Shown here: positions 40,322 to 51,524 of the stretch, piece after piece
How the letters are laid out: every line of letters starts with the position of its first letter
Position numbering within the stretch: position 1 is the first letter of the stretch
NCBI GenBank assembly: GCA_945920185.1
Contig: CAMEJP010000004.1
Span: forward strand, 1 to 60,697
From: an uncultured Eubacterium sp.
GTDB taxonomy: Bacteria; Bacillota; Clostridia; Lachnospirales; Lachnospiraceae
Direction: 5' to 3'
Length of the DNA: 60,697 nucleotides
The notes under the pieces: model-generated
The model's input: the letters and a program-made list of their open reading frames with translations, nothing else
The model's database searches: none
Told to the model about the DNA's origin: nothing
Made by a program: the position numbers and the translations under genes

Positions 40322-43300
40322 ATGGAAAAAAATAGAATCCATCCAGAGAAATTTGGTAAAGTAACAAGAATGAGCTATTCCAAACAGAACGAAGTATTAG
40401 AGATGCCTAATCTGATAGAAGTTCAGAAGGACTCTTACGAGTGGTTCCTTAATGAAGGCCTTAAGGAAGCGTTTGCGGATATCTCCCCAATCGCGGATTA
40501 CAGTGGCCATTTGAGCCTGGAATTCGTGGATTTTGCTTTGTACAAAGATGATGTCAAGTATTCAATTGAAGAGTGCAAGGCAAGAGATGCTACGTATGCA
40601 GCACCGCTTAGAGTTACGGTAAGACTCTACAATAAAGAAAATGACGAGATTAACGAACATGAGATATTTATGGGCGACTTACCTCTTATGACAGATACAG
40701 GTACGTTCGTAATTAATGGCGCTGAGCGAGTAATCGTAAGCCAGTTGGTTCGTTCTCCGGGTATCTATTATGATATACAGCACGACAAGATAGGAAAAGA
40801 ACTGTATTTCAATACTGTTATTCCTAATCGTGGTGCCTGGCTTGAGTACGAAACTGATTCTAATGATGTATTTTATGTTCGCGTCGATAGAACCAGAAAA
40901 GTTCCTGTCACGGTACTTGTACGTGCTTTGGGATACGGAACAAATGCAGAAATTTTAGATTTGTTTGGCGAAGAACCTAAGATTTTGGCAACTCTTGAAA
41001 AAGACAGTGCCGAGAATTATTCTGATGGTTTATTAGAGCTGTACAAAAAAATCAGACCGGGCGAGCCTCTTTCTGTTGACAGTGCAGAAAGTCTGCTCAA
41101 CAATATGTTCTTTGACCCTAGAAGATATGACCTTGCTAAGGTAGGAAGATATAAGTTTAACAAGAAGCTTGCTTTGAGAAACAGAATAGCAGGTTTTGTT
41201 CTCGCAGAAGACGTAGTGGATACTACTACAGGTGAAATTATCGCTGAGGCAGGCACCATGGTTACAAAGGAGCTTGCTGACGATATTCAGAATGCCGCTG
41301 TAAATTCACTCTATCTTCAGGTAGAGGATCACAAGGTAAAGATTCTTTCAAATATGATGGTTGACATTACAAAGTTTGTTGACATCACGGAAAAGGAAGC
41401 AAGAGAACTTGGCGTTACAGAGCAGGTATTCTATCCGGTTCTCTCTAAGATTTTAGAGGAAAATGACAAGCTTGAGGACATTAAGGATGCCATTAAGAAA
41501 AATATAGCAGACCTTATTCCAAAACATATTACCATTGAAGATATTATTGCTTCAATCAACTATCTGCTTCATCTTGAGTACGGCGTGGGAACCAAGGACG
41601 ATATCGACCACTTGGGAAACAGACGTATAAGAGCTGTCGGCGAACTTTTGCAGAACCAGTACAGAATAGGTCTTTCAAGAATGGAGAGGGTTGTTCGTGA
41701 GAGAATGACAACTCAGGATCTTGGAAGCATTTCACCGCAGTCACTTATCAATATTAAGCCGGTAACTGCTGCTGTTAAGGAGTTCTTCGGAAGTTCTCAG
41801 CTTTCACAGTTTATGGATCAGAACAATCCGCTCAGTGAGCTTACACACAAGAGACGTCTCTCAGCTTTGGGTCCAGGTGGTCTTTCAAGAGACCGTGCAG
41901 GTTTCGAGGTTCGAGATGTTCACTATACACATTACGGAAGAATGTGTCCTATCGAGACACCTGAAGGTCCTAACATCGGTCTTATCAACTCTCTTGCTTC
42001 ATACGCAAGAATTAATGAATACGGCTTTGTTGAGGCACCTTATCGTGTGGTAGACAAGTCTGACCCTAAGAATCCGGTAGTTACAAATGAAGTAAGATAT
42101 CTTACGGCAGATGAAGAAGATAATTACTATGTAGCACAGGCAAATGCCGAACTGGATGAAGAAGGACATTTTGTTAAATCATCCGTATCAGGACGTTACA
42201 GAGATGAGACATCCGAGTTTGACAAGAGTAAGATTGACCTTATGGACGTATCTCCTAAGATGGTATTCTCTGTTGCTACGGCTATGATTCCTTTCCTTGA
42301 AAATGATGATGCCAACAGAGCTCTTATGGGTTCCAACATGCAGCGTCAGGCAGTTCCGCTTCTCACAACGGAAGCACCTGTTGTAGGTACGGGAATGGAA
42401 TATAAGGTAGCTGTCGACTCAGGACTTTGCGTTCTTGCAAAGGAAAGCGGTGTTGTTGAGTACTCAACCTCAAAGGAAATCTGTATTAAGAGAGAAGACG
42501 GCAACAAGGACGTATACAAGCTTACAAAGTTCTTAAGAAGTAACCAGAGCAACTGCTACAATCAGAGACCTATAGTAGTAAAGGGCGATAAGGTAGTGAA
42601 GGGACAGGTTATTGCTGACGGTCCTTCAACTTCAAACGGTGAAATAGCTCTTGGTAAGAACCCTCTTATCGGATTTATGACATGGGAAGGTTACAACTAC
42701 GAGGATGCTGTTTTGCTCAGCGAAAGACTTGTACAGGATGATGTATATACATCAGTTCATATAGAGGAATATGAGGCAGAGGCAAGAGATACCAAGCTTG
42801 GACCTGAAGAGATTACAAGAGATGTTCCGGGCGTAGGTGATGACGCTCTTAAGAACCTTGATGAAAGAGGTATCATAAGAGTCGGAGCTGAAGTTCGTGC
42901 CGGAGATATTCTTGTAGGTAAGGTTACACCAAAGGGTGAAACAGAGCTTACGGCAGAGGAAAGACTGCTTCGTGCAATATTCGGCGAGAAGGCAAGAGAG
43001 GTAAGAGATACCTCGCTTAAGGTACCTCACGGCGAGTACGGTATAATAGTAGACGCAAAGGTATTTACAAGAGAAGCAGGCGATGAACTTGCAGCCGGAG
43101 TTAATCAGACAGTCCGTATCTATATCGCTCAGAAGAGAAAGATTTCCGTAGGTGATAAGATGGCAGGCCGTCACGGTAACAAGGGTGTCGTTTCAAGAAT
43201 ACTTCCTGTTGAGGATATGCCATTCCTTCCAAACGGAAGACCTCTTGACATTGTACTTAACCCACTGGGCGTACCTTCACGTATGAACATAGGACAGGTA

Positions 43301-44176
43301 CTTGAAATTCACTTAAGCCTTGCTGCAAAGGCACTCGGCTTTAACATAGCTACGCCTATATTTGACGGCGCTGACGAGCAGGCTATTGGTGATACTCTTG
43401 AGCTTGCAAATGATTATGTAAATATGGAGTGGGAAGATTTCCACGACAAATATGTTAATGTTCTCAATGATGAGATTATGGCTTATCTTGATGAGAACAG
43501 AGACCACCGTGCATTGTGGAAGGGTGTTCCTCTCACACGTGACGGTAAGGTAAGACTCCGTGACGGTAGAACAGGCGAGTATTTTGACAGCCCTGTAACA
43601 ATCGGACACATGCATTACTTAAAGCTGCACCACCTTGTTGACGATAAGATTCACGCACGTTCAACAGGTCCATACTCACTTGTAACACAGCAGCCTCTCG
43701 GCGGTAAAGCCCAGTTCGGCGGTCAGAGATTCGGTGAGATGGAGGTTTGGGCTCTTGAGGCTTACGGTGCATCTTATACATTGCAGGAAATTCTTACGGT
43801 TAAGTCTGATGACGTTGTAGGACGTGTTAAGACTTATGAGGCTATTATAAAGGGCGAGAATATACCTGAACCGGGTATACCTGAGTCCTTCAAGGTACTT
43901 CTTAAAGAGCTTCAGTCATTGGCACTTGATGTTAAGGTTCTTAGAGAAGACAATACAGAAGTCGATATCCGCGAGACCATCGACTATGCTGACCCTGATG
44001 TTCGTCCTATGATGGAGGATAAGTATACTGATTACGACGAGTCCTTTGAGAAACACGGATACAGCACACAGGAAATTAAAGACAATGAATTTGTTGACAT
44101 TGAAGACGAGGAATACGCAGATGATGAAGATGATTTTGACGATGCGTATGACGATTACTCAGATGACGACAAATAG
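40322..44176 (+). CDS. rpoB: DNA-directed RNA polymerase subunit beta
   Basis: Core polymerase subunit, 1284 aa. Recognised regions include [20 protein letters not shown] followed by [11 protein letters not shown] near residues 480-515 (rifampicin-binding region, with the Asp, His and Ser residues of the sensitive form), [14 protein letters not shown], and [16 protein letters not shown] near 945. The C-terminus is an acidic tail of about 50 residues rich in Asp, common in Clostridia. AAGGGGTG precedes the ATG. Confidence 0.97.
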   Translation: MEKNRIHPEKFGKVTRMSYSKQNEVLEMPNLIEVQKDSYEWFLNEGLKEAFADISPIADYSGHLSLEFVDFALYKDDVKYSIEECKARDATYAAPLRVTVRLYNKENDEINEHEIFMGDLPLMTDTGTFVINGAERVIVSQLVRSPGIYYDIQHDKIGKELYFNTVIPNRGAWLEYETDSNDVFYVRVDRTRKVPVTVLVRALGYGTNAEILDLFGEEPKILATLEKDSAENYSDGLLELYKKIRPGEPLSVDSAESLLNNMFFDPRRYDLAKVGRYKFNKKLALRNRIAGFVLAEDVVDTTTGEIIAEAGTMVTKELADDIQNAAVNSLYLQVEDHKVKILSNMMVDITKFVDITEKEARELGVTEQVFYPVLSKILEENDKLEDIKDAIKKNIADLIPKHITIEDIIASINYLLHLEYGVGTKDDIDHLGNRRIRAVGELLQNQYRIGLSRMERVVRERMTTQDLGSISPQSLINIKPVTAAVKEFFGSSQLSQFMDQNNPLSELTHKRRLSALGPGGLSRDRAGFEVRDVHYTHYGRMCPIETPEGPNIGLINSLASYARINEYGFVEAPYRVVDKSDPKNPVVTNEVRYLTADEEDNYYVAQANAELDEEGHFVKSSVSGRYRDETSEFDKSKIDLMDVSPKMVFSVATAMIPFLENDDANRALMGSNMQRQAVPLLTTEAPVVGTGMEYKVAVDSGLCVLAKESGVVEYSTSKEICIKREDGNKDVYKLTKFLRSNQSNCYNQRPIVVKGDKVVKGQVIADGPSTSNGEIALGKNPLIGFMTWEGYNYEDAVLLSERLVQDDVYTSVHIEEYEAEARDTKLGPEEITRDVPGVGDDALKNLDERGIIRVGAEVRAGDILVGKVTPKGETELTAEERLLRAIFGEKAREVRDTSLKVPHGEYGIIVDAKVFTREAGDELAAGVNQTVRIYIAQKRKISVGDKMAGRHGNKGVVSRILPVEDMPFLPNGRPLDIVLNPLGVPSRMNIGQVLEIHLSLAAKALGFNIATPIFDGADEQAIGDTLELANDYVNMEWEDFHDKYVNVLNDEIMAYLDENRDHRALWKGVPLTRDGKVRLRDGRTGEYFDSPVTIGHMHYLKLHHLVDDKIHARSTGPYSLVTQQPLGGKAQFGGQRFGEMEVWALEAYGASYTLQEILTVKSDDVVGRVKTYEAIIKGENIPEPGIPESFKVLLKELQSLALDVKVLREDNTEVDIRETIDYADPDVRPMMEDKYTDYDESFEKHGYSTQEIKDNEFVDIEDEEYADDEDDFDDAYDDYSDDDK

Positions 44177-44193
44177 AAAGGGAGTGCCAGTTG

Positions 44194-47100
44194 ATGCCAG
44201 CAGAAATGAAAAACGAAAATTATCAGCCATTGACATTTGATTCAATCAAGATTGGTCTTGCTTCTCCGGAAAAAATTCTGGAGTGGTCTAAGGGAGAGGT
44301 TACAAAGCCTGAAACCATCAATTACAGAACATTAAAGCCTGAGAGAGACGGTTTGTTCTGTGAGAGAATATTCGGACCAAGCAAGGACTGGGAATGTCAC
44401 TGTGGTAAGTACAAGAAAATCAGATATAAAGGTATTATCTGTGACAGATGTGGCGTTGAGGTTACAAAAGCCAGTGTACGTCGTGAGCGTATGGGTCACA
44501 TCAAGTTAGCAGCTCCTGTTTCACATATTTGGTATTTTAAGGGTATCCCAAGCAGAATGGGTCTTATCCTTGACCTTTCGCCAAGAGCTCTTGAGAAGGT
44601 ATTGTATTTTGCTTCTTATATAGTTCTTGACAAGGGTGATTCTAACCTTGCTTATAAGCAGATACTTTCTGAAAAGGAATACAGAGATGCTTATGAAACA
44701 TGGGGAAACAGATTTAGAGTAGGTATGGGTGCAGAGGCTATAAGAGAGCTTCTTGCTTCCATCGAGCTTGACAAGGAATCTGCTGAGATGAAGAAAGAGC
44801 TTATCGACGCTTCAGGTCAGAAGAGAGCAAGAATAGTAAAGAGACTTGAAGTAATCGAGGCATTCAGAGAGTCAGGAAATAAGCCTGAGTGGATGATACT
44901 TACTGTAATACCTGTCATTCCGCCGGATATTCGTCCTATGGTACAGCTTGACGGCGGCAGATTTGCCACATCTGACCTGAATGATTTATACAGAAGAATC
45001 ATCAACAGAAATAACCGACTTGCAAGACTTATCGAGCTTGGTGCTCCTGAAATCATCATAAGAAATGAAAAGAGAATGCTTCAGGAGGCTGTTGACGCAC
45101 TTATCGATAACGGCAGAAGAGGCCGTCCCGTAACAGGTCCGGGAAACAGAGCACTCAAATCCCTTTCAGATATGTTAAAGGGTAAGCAGGGACGTTTCCG
45201 TCAGAACCTTCTTGGTAAGCGTGTTGACTATTCAGGCCGTTCAGTTATCGTTGTAGGACCTGAACTTAAAATATACCAGTGCGGTCTTCCTAAGGAAATG
45301 GCTATTGAGCTTTTCAAGCCTTTCGTTATGAAAGAGCTTGTTGCCAACGGAACAGCGCACAATATTAAGAATGCCAAGAAGATGGTAGAAAGACTCCAGA
45401 CAGAGGTATGGGATGTACTTGAAGACGTTATCAAAGAACATCCTGTTATGTTAAATCGTGCTCCTACACTTCACAGACTCGGTATTCAGGCATTTGAACC
45501 TATACTTGTTGAAGGTAAGGCTATCAAGCTTCACCCTCTTGTATGTACAGCGTTCAACGCCGACTTCGACGGTGACCAGATGGCGGTGCATCTTCCGCTT
45601 TCAGTAGAGGCACAGGCTGAGTGCAGATTTCTTCTGCTTTCACCTAACAACCTCCTTAAGCCTTCAGACGGTGCTCCTGTTGCCGTTCCTTCACAGGATA
45701 TGGTACTTGGTATATACTACCTCACACAGGAAAGACCGGGCTCTATCGGAGAGGGCAAGTATTTTTCAAGCCCTAACGAGGCAATTCTTGCATACGAGAA
45801 TGGAGTAATAACACTGCATTCAATCATAAACGTTAGAATTACAAAGGAAATAAACGGCGAAGTTAAGAGCGGTACAATAAAGACCACTCTCGGACGTATT
45901 CTTTTCAACGAGATTATCCCACAGGATTTGGGCTTTGTTGACAGAAGTAAGCCGGAAAATGAACTTCTTCTTGAAGTGGATTTCCACGTTGGCAAGAAGC
46001 AGTTAAAGAAAATATTGGAAAAGGTTGTAAATAACCACGGCGCAATCAAGACGGCAGAGGTACTTGATGATGTCAAGGCTATGGGTTACAAGTATTCTAC
46101 AAGGGCAGCCATGACTGTTTCCGTATCGGATATGACTGTACCGGAGGCTAAGAAGACACTTATTGCCGAGGCAGAGCAGACCGTTGCAAATATTACAAAG
46201 CAGTTCAGACGTGGTCTTACAACTGAAGAAGAAAGATACAAGAGCGTTGTGGATGTCTGGAAGCAGACAGATGCCAAGATTACAAGAGCACTTCTTGATG
46301 GTCTTGACAAGTACAACAACATTTATATGATGGCTGACTCAGGTGCCCGTGGTTCTGACCAGCAGATTAAGCAGCTCGCAGGTATGCGTGGTCTTATGGC
46401 CGATACATCAGGACGTACCATTGAGCTTCCTATCAAGTCAAACTTCCGTGAAGGACTTGACGTTTTGGAATACTTCATTTCTGCACACGGTGCCAGAAAG
46501 GGTCTTTCAGATACGGCTCTTCGTACAGCCGATTCAGGTTACCTCACGAGACGTCTTGTAGATGTCTCTCAGGACCTCATAATCAGAGAACTTGACTGCT
46601 GCGAGGGCAAGGAAAATATTCCGGGAATGAACGTAAGCATGTTCTCAGAGAAGACAAAGCAGAGTTCAGCAGGCAAGAAAGAAGAAGTTATCGAGAGCCT
46701 TGAGGAAAGAATTAAGGGAAGATATGCCGCAGAGGATATTATCGACTCTAATACAGGCGAGGTTATCGTTAAGAAAAACCATATGATTACTCCAAAGCGT
46801 GCGGCACTTGCCGTAGCTGACGGTAAGAAATCAGTTAAGATAAGAACTGTCCTTACATGTAAATGCCGAATCGGTATCTGTGCTAAGTGCTACGGTGCTA
46901 ACATGGCTACGGGTCAGGCAGTTCAGGTAGGTGAAGCTGTAGGTATCATTGCGGCACAGTCAATCGGTGAGCCTGGTACACAGCTTACAATGAGAACCTT
47001 CCATACCGGTGGTGTTGCCGGCGATGATATTACACAGGGTCTTCCTAGAGTTGAGGAGCTTTTCGAGGCAAGAAAGCCAAAGGGTCTTGCAATCATTACT

Positions 47101-47946
47101 GAGTTTGGCGGCGTTGTTGAGGTTCGTGACACTAAGAAGAAGAGAGAAGTTGTCGTTACAAATCCTGAAACAGGAGATACTAAGACATATCTCATCCCTT
47201 ACGGCTCAAGACTTAAGGTTCAGGACGGAGATGTTCTTGCTGCCGGTGATGAGCTTACGGAAGGTAGTGTTAATCCTCATGATATTCTTAAGATTAAGGG
47301 TGTCAGGGCAGTTCAGGATTATATGCTTAAGGAAGTTCAGAGAGTTTACAGACTTCAGGGTGTTGAAATCAACGATAAGCACATCGAGGTTATCGTTCGT
47401 CAGATGCTTAAGAAGATAAGAATAGAGGAAGCCGGAGATTCAGAGTTCCTTCCTGGCGTTCAGGCAGATGTACTTGAGTTCAATCATGTGAATGAGGAAC
47501 TTGAGGAGCAGGGTCTTAAGCCTGCAACAGGTACTCAGATTATGCTTGGTATCACAAAGGCTTCTCTTGCCACAAATTCATTCCTTTCAGCAGCTTCATT
47601 CCAGGAGACTACAAAGGTTCTTACTGAAGCAGCCATAAACGGAAAGGTTGATCCTCTTATCGGTCTTAAGGAAAATGTTATTATCGGTAAGCTTATCCCT
47701 GCCGGTACAGGTATGAAGAGATACCGCAGTGTTAAGTTGAGCACGGACGCATTGGTTGAAGCAGAACTTGCAAGAAAGGAAGCTGAGAGGCTTGAAAGAA
47801 TTGCAAAGGAAAAAGAAACCGAGGCAGAGCTTGACGAGGACGAGGACTTAGAGGCAACCCAGTCAGAGGAAGACGGAATCTTTGTAGATGACATAGATGA
47901 TATCGATGACATTGACGAAGAAACGGAAACTTTTGACAAAGAATAA
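44194..47946 (+). CDS. rpoC: DNA-directed RNA polymerase subunit beta'
   Basis: Catalytic core subunit, 1250 aa. Zinc site 1 ([19 protein letters not shown]) lies near residue 70, the active-site motif [12 protein letters not shown] near 452, and zinc site 2 ([13 protein letters not shown]) near 890. The C-terminus is acidic with repeated DDIDD units. AAAGGGAG is 9 bases upstream of the ATG at 44194. It is 17 bp downstream of rpoB. Confidence 0.97.
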   Translation: MPAEMKNENYQPLTFDSIKIGLASPEKILEWSKGEVTKPETINYRTLKPERDGLFCERIFGPSKDWECHCGKYKKIRYKGIICDRCGVEVTKASVRRERMGHIKLAAPVSHIWYFKGIPSRMGLILDLSPRALEKVLYFASYIVLDKGDSNLAYKQILSEKEYRDAYETWGNRFRVGMGAEAIRELLASIELDKESAEMKKELIDASGQKRARIVKRLEVIEAFRESGNKPEWMILTVIPVIPPDIRPMVQLDGGRFATSDLNDLYRRIINRNNRLARLIELGAPEIIIRNEKRMLQEAVDALIDNGRRGRPVTGPGNRALKSLSDMLKGKQGRFRQNLLGKRVDYSGRSVIVVGPELKIYQCGLPKEMAIELFKPFVMKELVANGTAHNIKNAKKMVERLQTEVWDVLEDVIKEHPVMLNRAPTLHRLGIQAFEPILVEGKAIKLHPLVCTAFNADFDGDQMAVHLPLSVEAQAECRFLLLSPNNLLKPSDGAPVAVPSQDMVLGIYYLTQERPGSIGEGKYFSSPNEAILAYENGVITLHSIINVRITKEINGEVKSGTIKTTLGRILFNEIIPQDLGFVDRSKPENELLLEVDFHVGKKQLKKILEKVVNNHGAIKTAEVLDDVKAMGYKYSTRAAMTVSVSDMTVPEAKKTLIAEAEQTVANITKQFRRGLTTEEERYKSVVDVWKQTDAKITRALLDGLDKYNNIYMMADSGARGSDQQIKQLAGMRGLMADTSGRTIELPIKSNFREGLDVLEYFISAHGARKGLSDTALRTADSGYLTRRLVDVSQDLIIRELDCCEGKENIPGMNVSMFSEKTKQSSAGKKEEVIESLEERIKGRYAAEDIIDSNTGEVIVKKNHMITPKRAALAVADGKKSVKIRTVLTCKCRIGICAKCYGANMATGQAVQVGEAVGIIAAQSIGEPGTQLTMRTFHTGGVAGDDITQGLPRVEELFEARKPKGLAIITEFGGVVEVRDTKKKREVVVTNPETGDTKTYLIPYGSRLKVQDGDVLAAGDELTEGSVNPHDILKIKGVRAVQDYMLKEVQRVYRLQGVEINDKHIEVIVRQMLKKIRIEEAGDSEFLPGVQADVLEFNHVNEELEEQGLKPATGTQIMLGITKASLATNSFLSAASFQETTKVLTEAAINGKVDPLIGLKENVIIGKLIPAGTGMKRYRSVKLSTDALVEAELARKEAERLERIAKEKETEAELDEDEDLEATQSEEDGIFVDDIDDIDDIDEETETFDKE

Positions 47947-47961
47947 AATATGTCTATTTAT

Positions 47962-47998
47962 CTGTCGCATAGATTAAAAGCTATGCGGCAGATTTTTT
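47962..47998 (+). terminator. rpoC terminator
   Basis: CTGTCGCATAG (47962-47972) and CTATGCGGCAG (47981-47991) pair over 11 bp with one G-U and an 8-base loop, followed by ATTTTTT. Confidence 0.92.
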
Positions 47999-48038
47999 AT
48001 GCAAATTTATATTTTGCGGATGCGGTGATGACAATTAG

Positions 48039-48057
48039 GTGCATTTTGAAAATGCAC
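48039..48057. repeat. 19-bp palindrome upstream of glycopolymer promoter
   Basis: GTGCATTTT-G-AAAATGCAC, a perfect inverted repeat, 15 bp upstream of the -35. TGCAC recurs at 48068-48072 next to the -35. It may be an operator; there is no T-tract. Confidence 0.6.
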
Positions 48058-48072
48058 TAGGGCTATATGCAC

Positions 48073-48101
48073 TTGACTTTATGGTAGACATAAAGTATAC
48101 T
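48073..48101 (+). promoter_or_regulatory. sigma-A promoter of glycopolymer cluster
   Basis: TTGACT (48073-48078), 17-base spacer, TATACT (48096-48101). It drives the genes from 48173 onward independently of rpoBC. Confidence 0.8.
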
Positions 48102-48172
48102 GTAATGGAATAAATGTGTTGCGTAAAAAGATGGGAAGAACTAAAATTGTAACGAACGATGGAGTAATAAAA

Positions 48173-49687
48173 TTGAGAAAAGTACTTAAAAAAAATATAC
48201 TGGACCTTTTTCAGACGATTTATGGTGTGCATGTTTCACTAAAGGAATTAATTGATAAAAAAGAATATGCAACAGTTCAGTCACTTCTTAACGATTGTCA
48301 GGAAGCGGCCATTCAGATTGGCACTTCCATAGAAAATTCTGAAGGCGACGGTCTTATTGCGGTAAAATTTCTGGAAGGGTACTGTGAGTCCGTGTATCAG
48401 ATTGCCGTGGGTATTTCTGACGAATATACGGGAAGTGAAATTCAAAGTATTCTCGACGAAAAACTTATTAAAGCCGAAAACAGTGTAAAGAAGGATATTA
48501 AAGTCAGACTTGAAGTGGTCTTTATGCCATATAAAGCGTCTATGTGGGATTCTTTGGAAAGCGTGTGGATGGCAGCAAGAGATGATGAAAATTGTGATGC
48601 CTATGTTATTCCGATTCCTTATTTTGACAAAAATCCTGATGGAAGTTTTGATGAAATGCATTATGAAGGAGAAAGTTTTCCGGATTATGTACCTGTGACG
48701 CATTATGATGATTATGATATAGAGACAAGACGTCCTGACGTTATCTATATTCATAATCCTTATGACAGATATAATAAGGTTACATCAGTCGACCCAAGAT
48801 TTTATTCAAGTGAGTTGAAAAAGTGGACAGATTGTCTGGTGTACATACCGTATTATGTATTGCCTAAAAAAGTTACGGAAAATTTTGTCAATACAAGCGG
48901 GGTCGTTTATGCCGATAAGGTTATTGTACAGGGACGCTCATATCAGGACGATTATATAAATATATTAAAGGACTATATTTCTAAGGATATATTACAAAAT
49001 AAAATTATTGCCATGGGCTCGCCTAAGATAGATAAAATTGTGCGTTATGTCAAATCCGATATGCCTGTTTCGGAGGAATGGAAAAAGCATATAAACGGCA
49101 GAAAGGTTATCTTTTTAAATACAAATGTAAGTCTTATACTGAACAATTCGGAGCGTTTTATAGATAATCTTTACAGAATGTTTGATGTTTTCAAAAGGCA
49201 TAATGATGAGTATGTGGTGCTGTGGAGGGAACATCCTTTGTCAATAGGCACCATAAAATCAATGCGCCCGTATCTTCTGGAGGATTACATAAAGGCAAAA
49301 GAATATTTCCTTAATGAAAAAATCGGTTTTTTGGATAATAATCCCGAAGCATATGATGCAATCAAGGTTTCTGATTGTTATTTCGGCTCGGGTGGTTCTC
49401 TTACGGTTGTCTATGCCGTGACAGGAAAACCGATGCTTGTGACGGATTATGATTACCCGAATAAGATAAGCGAGGATAACATATCTCTTGAACATTTTAT
49501 GAAGACATTGTGTTCACGGACATACTACATAGAGAGAAATAAGAATACGCTTGATTTGTTTCTTGATAATATCGAAGTTCTTGAATCACAGAAAGAAAAA
49601 AGGTTTCAAAATCTATCCGAGCTTCTTGAGAATATTGATGGATTGGCTGGATACAGAATATATAAGTATATATCTCAAAACTTATGA
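48173..49687 (+). CDS. CDP-glycerol glycerophosphotransferase-like protein
   Basis: A 504-residue protein whose C-terminal half resembles the TagB/TagF-type transferase fold: IYIHNPYDRYNKVTSVDPRF near 203, VYIPYYVLPKK, VIVQGRSYQDDYINILKDYI, VVLWREHPLSIGTIKSMRPY, and SDCYFGSGGSLTVVYAVTGK near 405, with the SD...S-type active region. The N-terminal 120 residues are helical and unassigned. TTG 48173 has GATGGAG 8 bases upstream; ATG 48131 and TTG 48116 are in-frame alternatives without ribosome binding sites. Likely makes a surface polymer. Confidence 0.75.
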   Translation: MRKVLKKNILDLFQTIYGVHVSLKELIDKKEYATVQSLLNDCQEAAIQIGTSIENSEGDGLIAVKFLEGYCESVYQIAVGISDEYTGSEIQSILDEKLIKAENSVKKDIKVRLEVVFMPYKASMWDSLESVWMAARDDENCDAYVIPIPYFDKNPDGSFDEMHYEGESFPDYVPVTHYDDYDIETRRPDVIYIHNPYDRYNKVTSVDPRFYSSELKKWTDCLVYIPYYVLPKKVTENFVNTSGVVYADKVIVQGRSYQDDYINILKDYISKDILQNKIIAMGSPKIDKIVRYVKSDMPVSEEWKKHINGRKVIFLNTNVSLILNNSERFIDNLYRMFDVFKRHNDEYVVLWREHPLSIGTIKSMRPYLLEDYIKAKEYFLNEKIGFLDNNPEAYDAIKVSDCYFGSGGSLTVVYAVTGKPMLVTDYDYPNKISEDNISLEHFMKTLCSRTYYIERNKNTLDLFLDNIEVLESQKEKRFQNLSELLENIDGLAGYRIYKYISQNL

Positions 49688-49707
49688 TTACAAAAGGAGA
49701 TGGCATT

Positions 49708-50448
49708 ATGAATTATGCTGTTATTTTAAGCGGCGGTATAGGCGTAAGATTCAATGGGGATAAGCCGAAACAATTTGTTAAACTTAATGACATACCATTG
49801 TTGGTATATTCAATGAGAACGGCACAGGAAAACAAAAATGTTGACAGTATATGTGTTGTGGCAGCGAAAGAATATCATGCAATGATTAATGGCTGGAAGG
49901 AACAGTATAATATTACAAAGCTTGAATATATGGCGGAATCAGGCAAGGAAAGATATCAGTCTGTCTATAATGGAATTATGAAGATACCTGCGGATAAGGA
50001 TGATACGGTTATTATTATGACTGCAGTCTGCCCGTTCGTATCTCAGCTGACTATGAATAAGCTCTACGAAAAAATTAAAGTGATGGATGCCTGCATAACG
50101 GTTGTAAAAGCTACGGATGCAATTACATTTAGCAATGACGGACAGTATGTTAACAGAACTTTGCAGAAAAAGAAAATTTTTATTCAACAGGGACCTCAAA
50201 TTTACAATTATAAGATTCTAAAACAGGCACATGAGGTTTATCTTGCGGACGAAAACAGAGTGGAGGTTAATGAAGACAGCGAACTGGTTCTTAATATGGG
50301 TGTTGAATGCGGAATGGTACTTGGCGACAGGTATTGCATGAAGGTTACATATCCGGAGGATTTGCCAATCGTGAAGGCACTGTATCCGCTGTTCATAAAA
50401 CAGGAGCAGAAGTATGCTTTATCTTTGGAAGAAGGGGAGCAGATATGA
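49708..50448 (+). CDS. IspD/TarI-type cytidylyltransferase
   Basis: Transfers CMP to a polyol phosphate or methylerythritol phosphate. The 246 residues begin MNYAVILSGGIGVRFNGDKP, followed by KQF, the nucleotide-binding signature, with SGKERYQSVYNGIMKI near 88 and VEVNEDSELVLNMG near 192. Position in a CDP-glycerol-transferase-like cluster favours a TarI-like role (CDP-ribitol or similar) over isoprenoid synthesis. The catalytic region shows TAVCPFVS where IspD usually has DAARP-like sequence. AAGGAGATGG precedes the ATG at 49708. Confidence 0.8.
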   Translation: MNYAVILSGGIGVRFNGDKPKQFVKLNDIPLLVYSMRTAQENKNVDSICVVAAKEYHAMINGWKEQYNITKLEYMAESGKERYQSVYNGIMKIPADKDDTVIIMTAVCPFVSQLTMNKLYEKIKVMDACITVVKATDAITFSNDGQYVNRTLQKKKIFIQQGPQIYNYKILKQAHEVYLADENRVEVNEDSELVLNMGVECGMVLGDRYCMKVTYPEDLPIVKALYPLFIKQEQKYALSLEEGEQI

Positions 50449-51491
50449 GAGACATTTTTTCAGAAGATATAGAGCTGATTGCAAATTCTGACATAAATTG
50501 GGATAAATTAAAAAATAAAACCATATTGATTGCCGGTGCCAACGGGTATGTGCCACAATATTTTGTACATGCCATTTTAAAAAGAAATGACATATACGGT
50601 GACAATATAAACGTGATAGCGTTGTGCCGTAATCCAAATCGCGCTGAGCAAAGATTTGGTGCATATTATGGTCGGAAAGATTTCTGTGTGATAATTCAGG
50701 ATGTAGTTAAACCGGTATCTTATACAGGCAAAATCGATTATATTATAGATGCTGCCTGCCCGGCAGATTTAAAAAGCAGATATGATAATGTTATTGCATC
50801 TTTTGAAACCAGTGTGACGGGATGTAAAAATCTGCTTGAATTGGCAAAAGAGAAGCAGGCATCTTTTTTATTTATTTCGAGTATAGACATATACGGCAGG
50901 AACAATTCCGCACAGAGACTGACAGAGGAAAGCTATGGCTCTTTGGACCCTTTAAATATAAGAAATGTGTATTCATGTTCTAAAAAGGCAGCGGAAAATC
51001 TTTGCTGTTGCTATTCATATACGGGATTGGACTGCAAAATAGTAAGGCCAAGTCAGATTATGGGTGGCGGAATAAGTCTTGATGACGGAAGACTACACAT
51101 TGATTTTATCTCGCAGATATTAAAAAGTAATACAATTGTGCTTAAGGGCGACGGAACGCCGAGAAGGTCGTTTATCTATGTCACGGACGCAGTTATTGCC
51201 ATGCTTACGGTAATGCTTGACGGAGAGTCGGGAAATGCTTACAATGTGTGCACGGAAAGCGGCGAAGCCTCTGTGCTGGAATTAGCACGGATAATGGCAG
51301 GCAGTGCCAAAAACAGAAATGTTGAAATTACCTACAATATGGAAACAAGAAAAAGTGACCCCGCCGTTACACAGGTGGTATCGGTAGTGCTTGGTGATTC
51401 TTCAAAGTTAACGGGCTTGGGATGGAAACCACAAATTTCACTCGAAGAATCATGTAAACGAATGATGACATACTATGGAATAGAAACATAA
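50445..51491 (+). CDS. NAD-dependent epimerase/dehydratase
   Basis: Extended SDR enzyme acting on a nucleotide sugar, 348 aa. The NAD motif reads TILIAGANGYVPQYFV, with Pro in place of the third Gly of GxxGxxG. The catalytic elements are ISSIDIYG near residue 143 and YSCSKKAAE near 178; the C-terminal part has RRSFIYVTDAVIAML near 243. The start overlaps the preceding stop (ATGA). A frame open to 50307 is not used. The product sugar is unknown. Confidence 0.82.
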   Translation: MRDIFSEDIELIANSDINWDKLKNKTILIAGANGYVPQYFVHAILKRNDIYGDNINVIALCRNPNRAEQRFGAYYGRKDFCVIIQDVVKPVSYTGKIDYIIDAACPADLKSRYDNVIASFETSVTGCKNLLELAKEKQASFLFISSIDIYGRNNSAQRLTEESYGSLDPLNIRNVYSCSKKAAENLCCCYSYTGLDCKIVRPSQIMGGGISLDDGRLHIDFISQILKSNTIVLKGDGTPRRSFIYVTDAVIAMLTVMLDGESGNAYNVCTESGEASVLELARIMAGSAKNRNVEITYNMETRKSDPAVTQVVSVVLGDSSKLTGLGWKPQISLEESCKRMMTYYGIET

Positions 51492-51524
51492 AATGTATTT
51501 TAGAAAATTAAGGTGAGAAAGATT

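Noticed and set aside
50307-50444. Upstream extension of the epimerase frame
   Set aside because: It overlaps the end of the cytidylyltransferase gene in another frame; the ATG at 50445 with ATGA overlap fits better.
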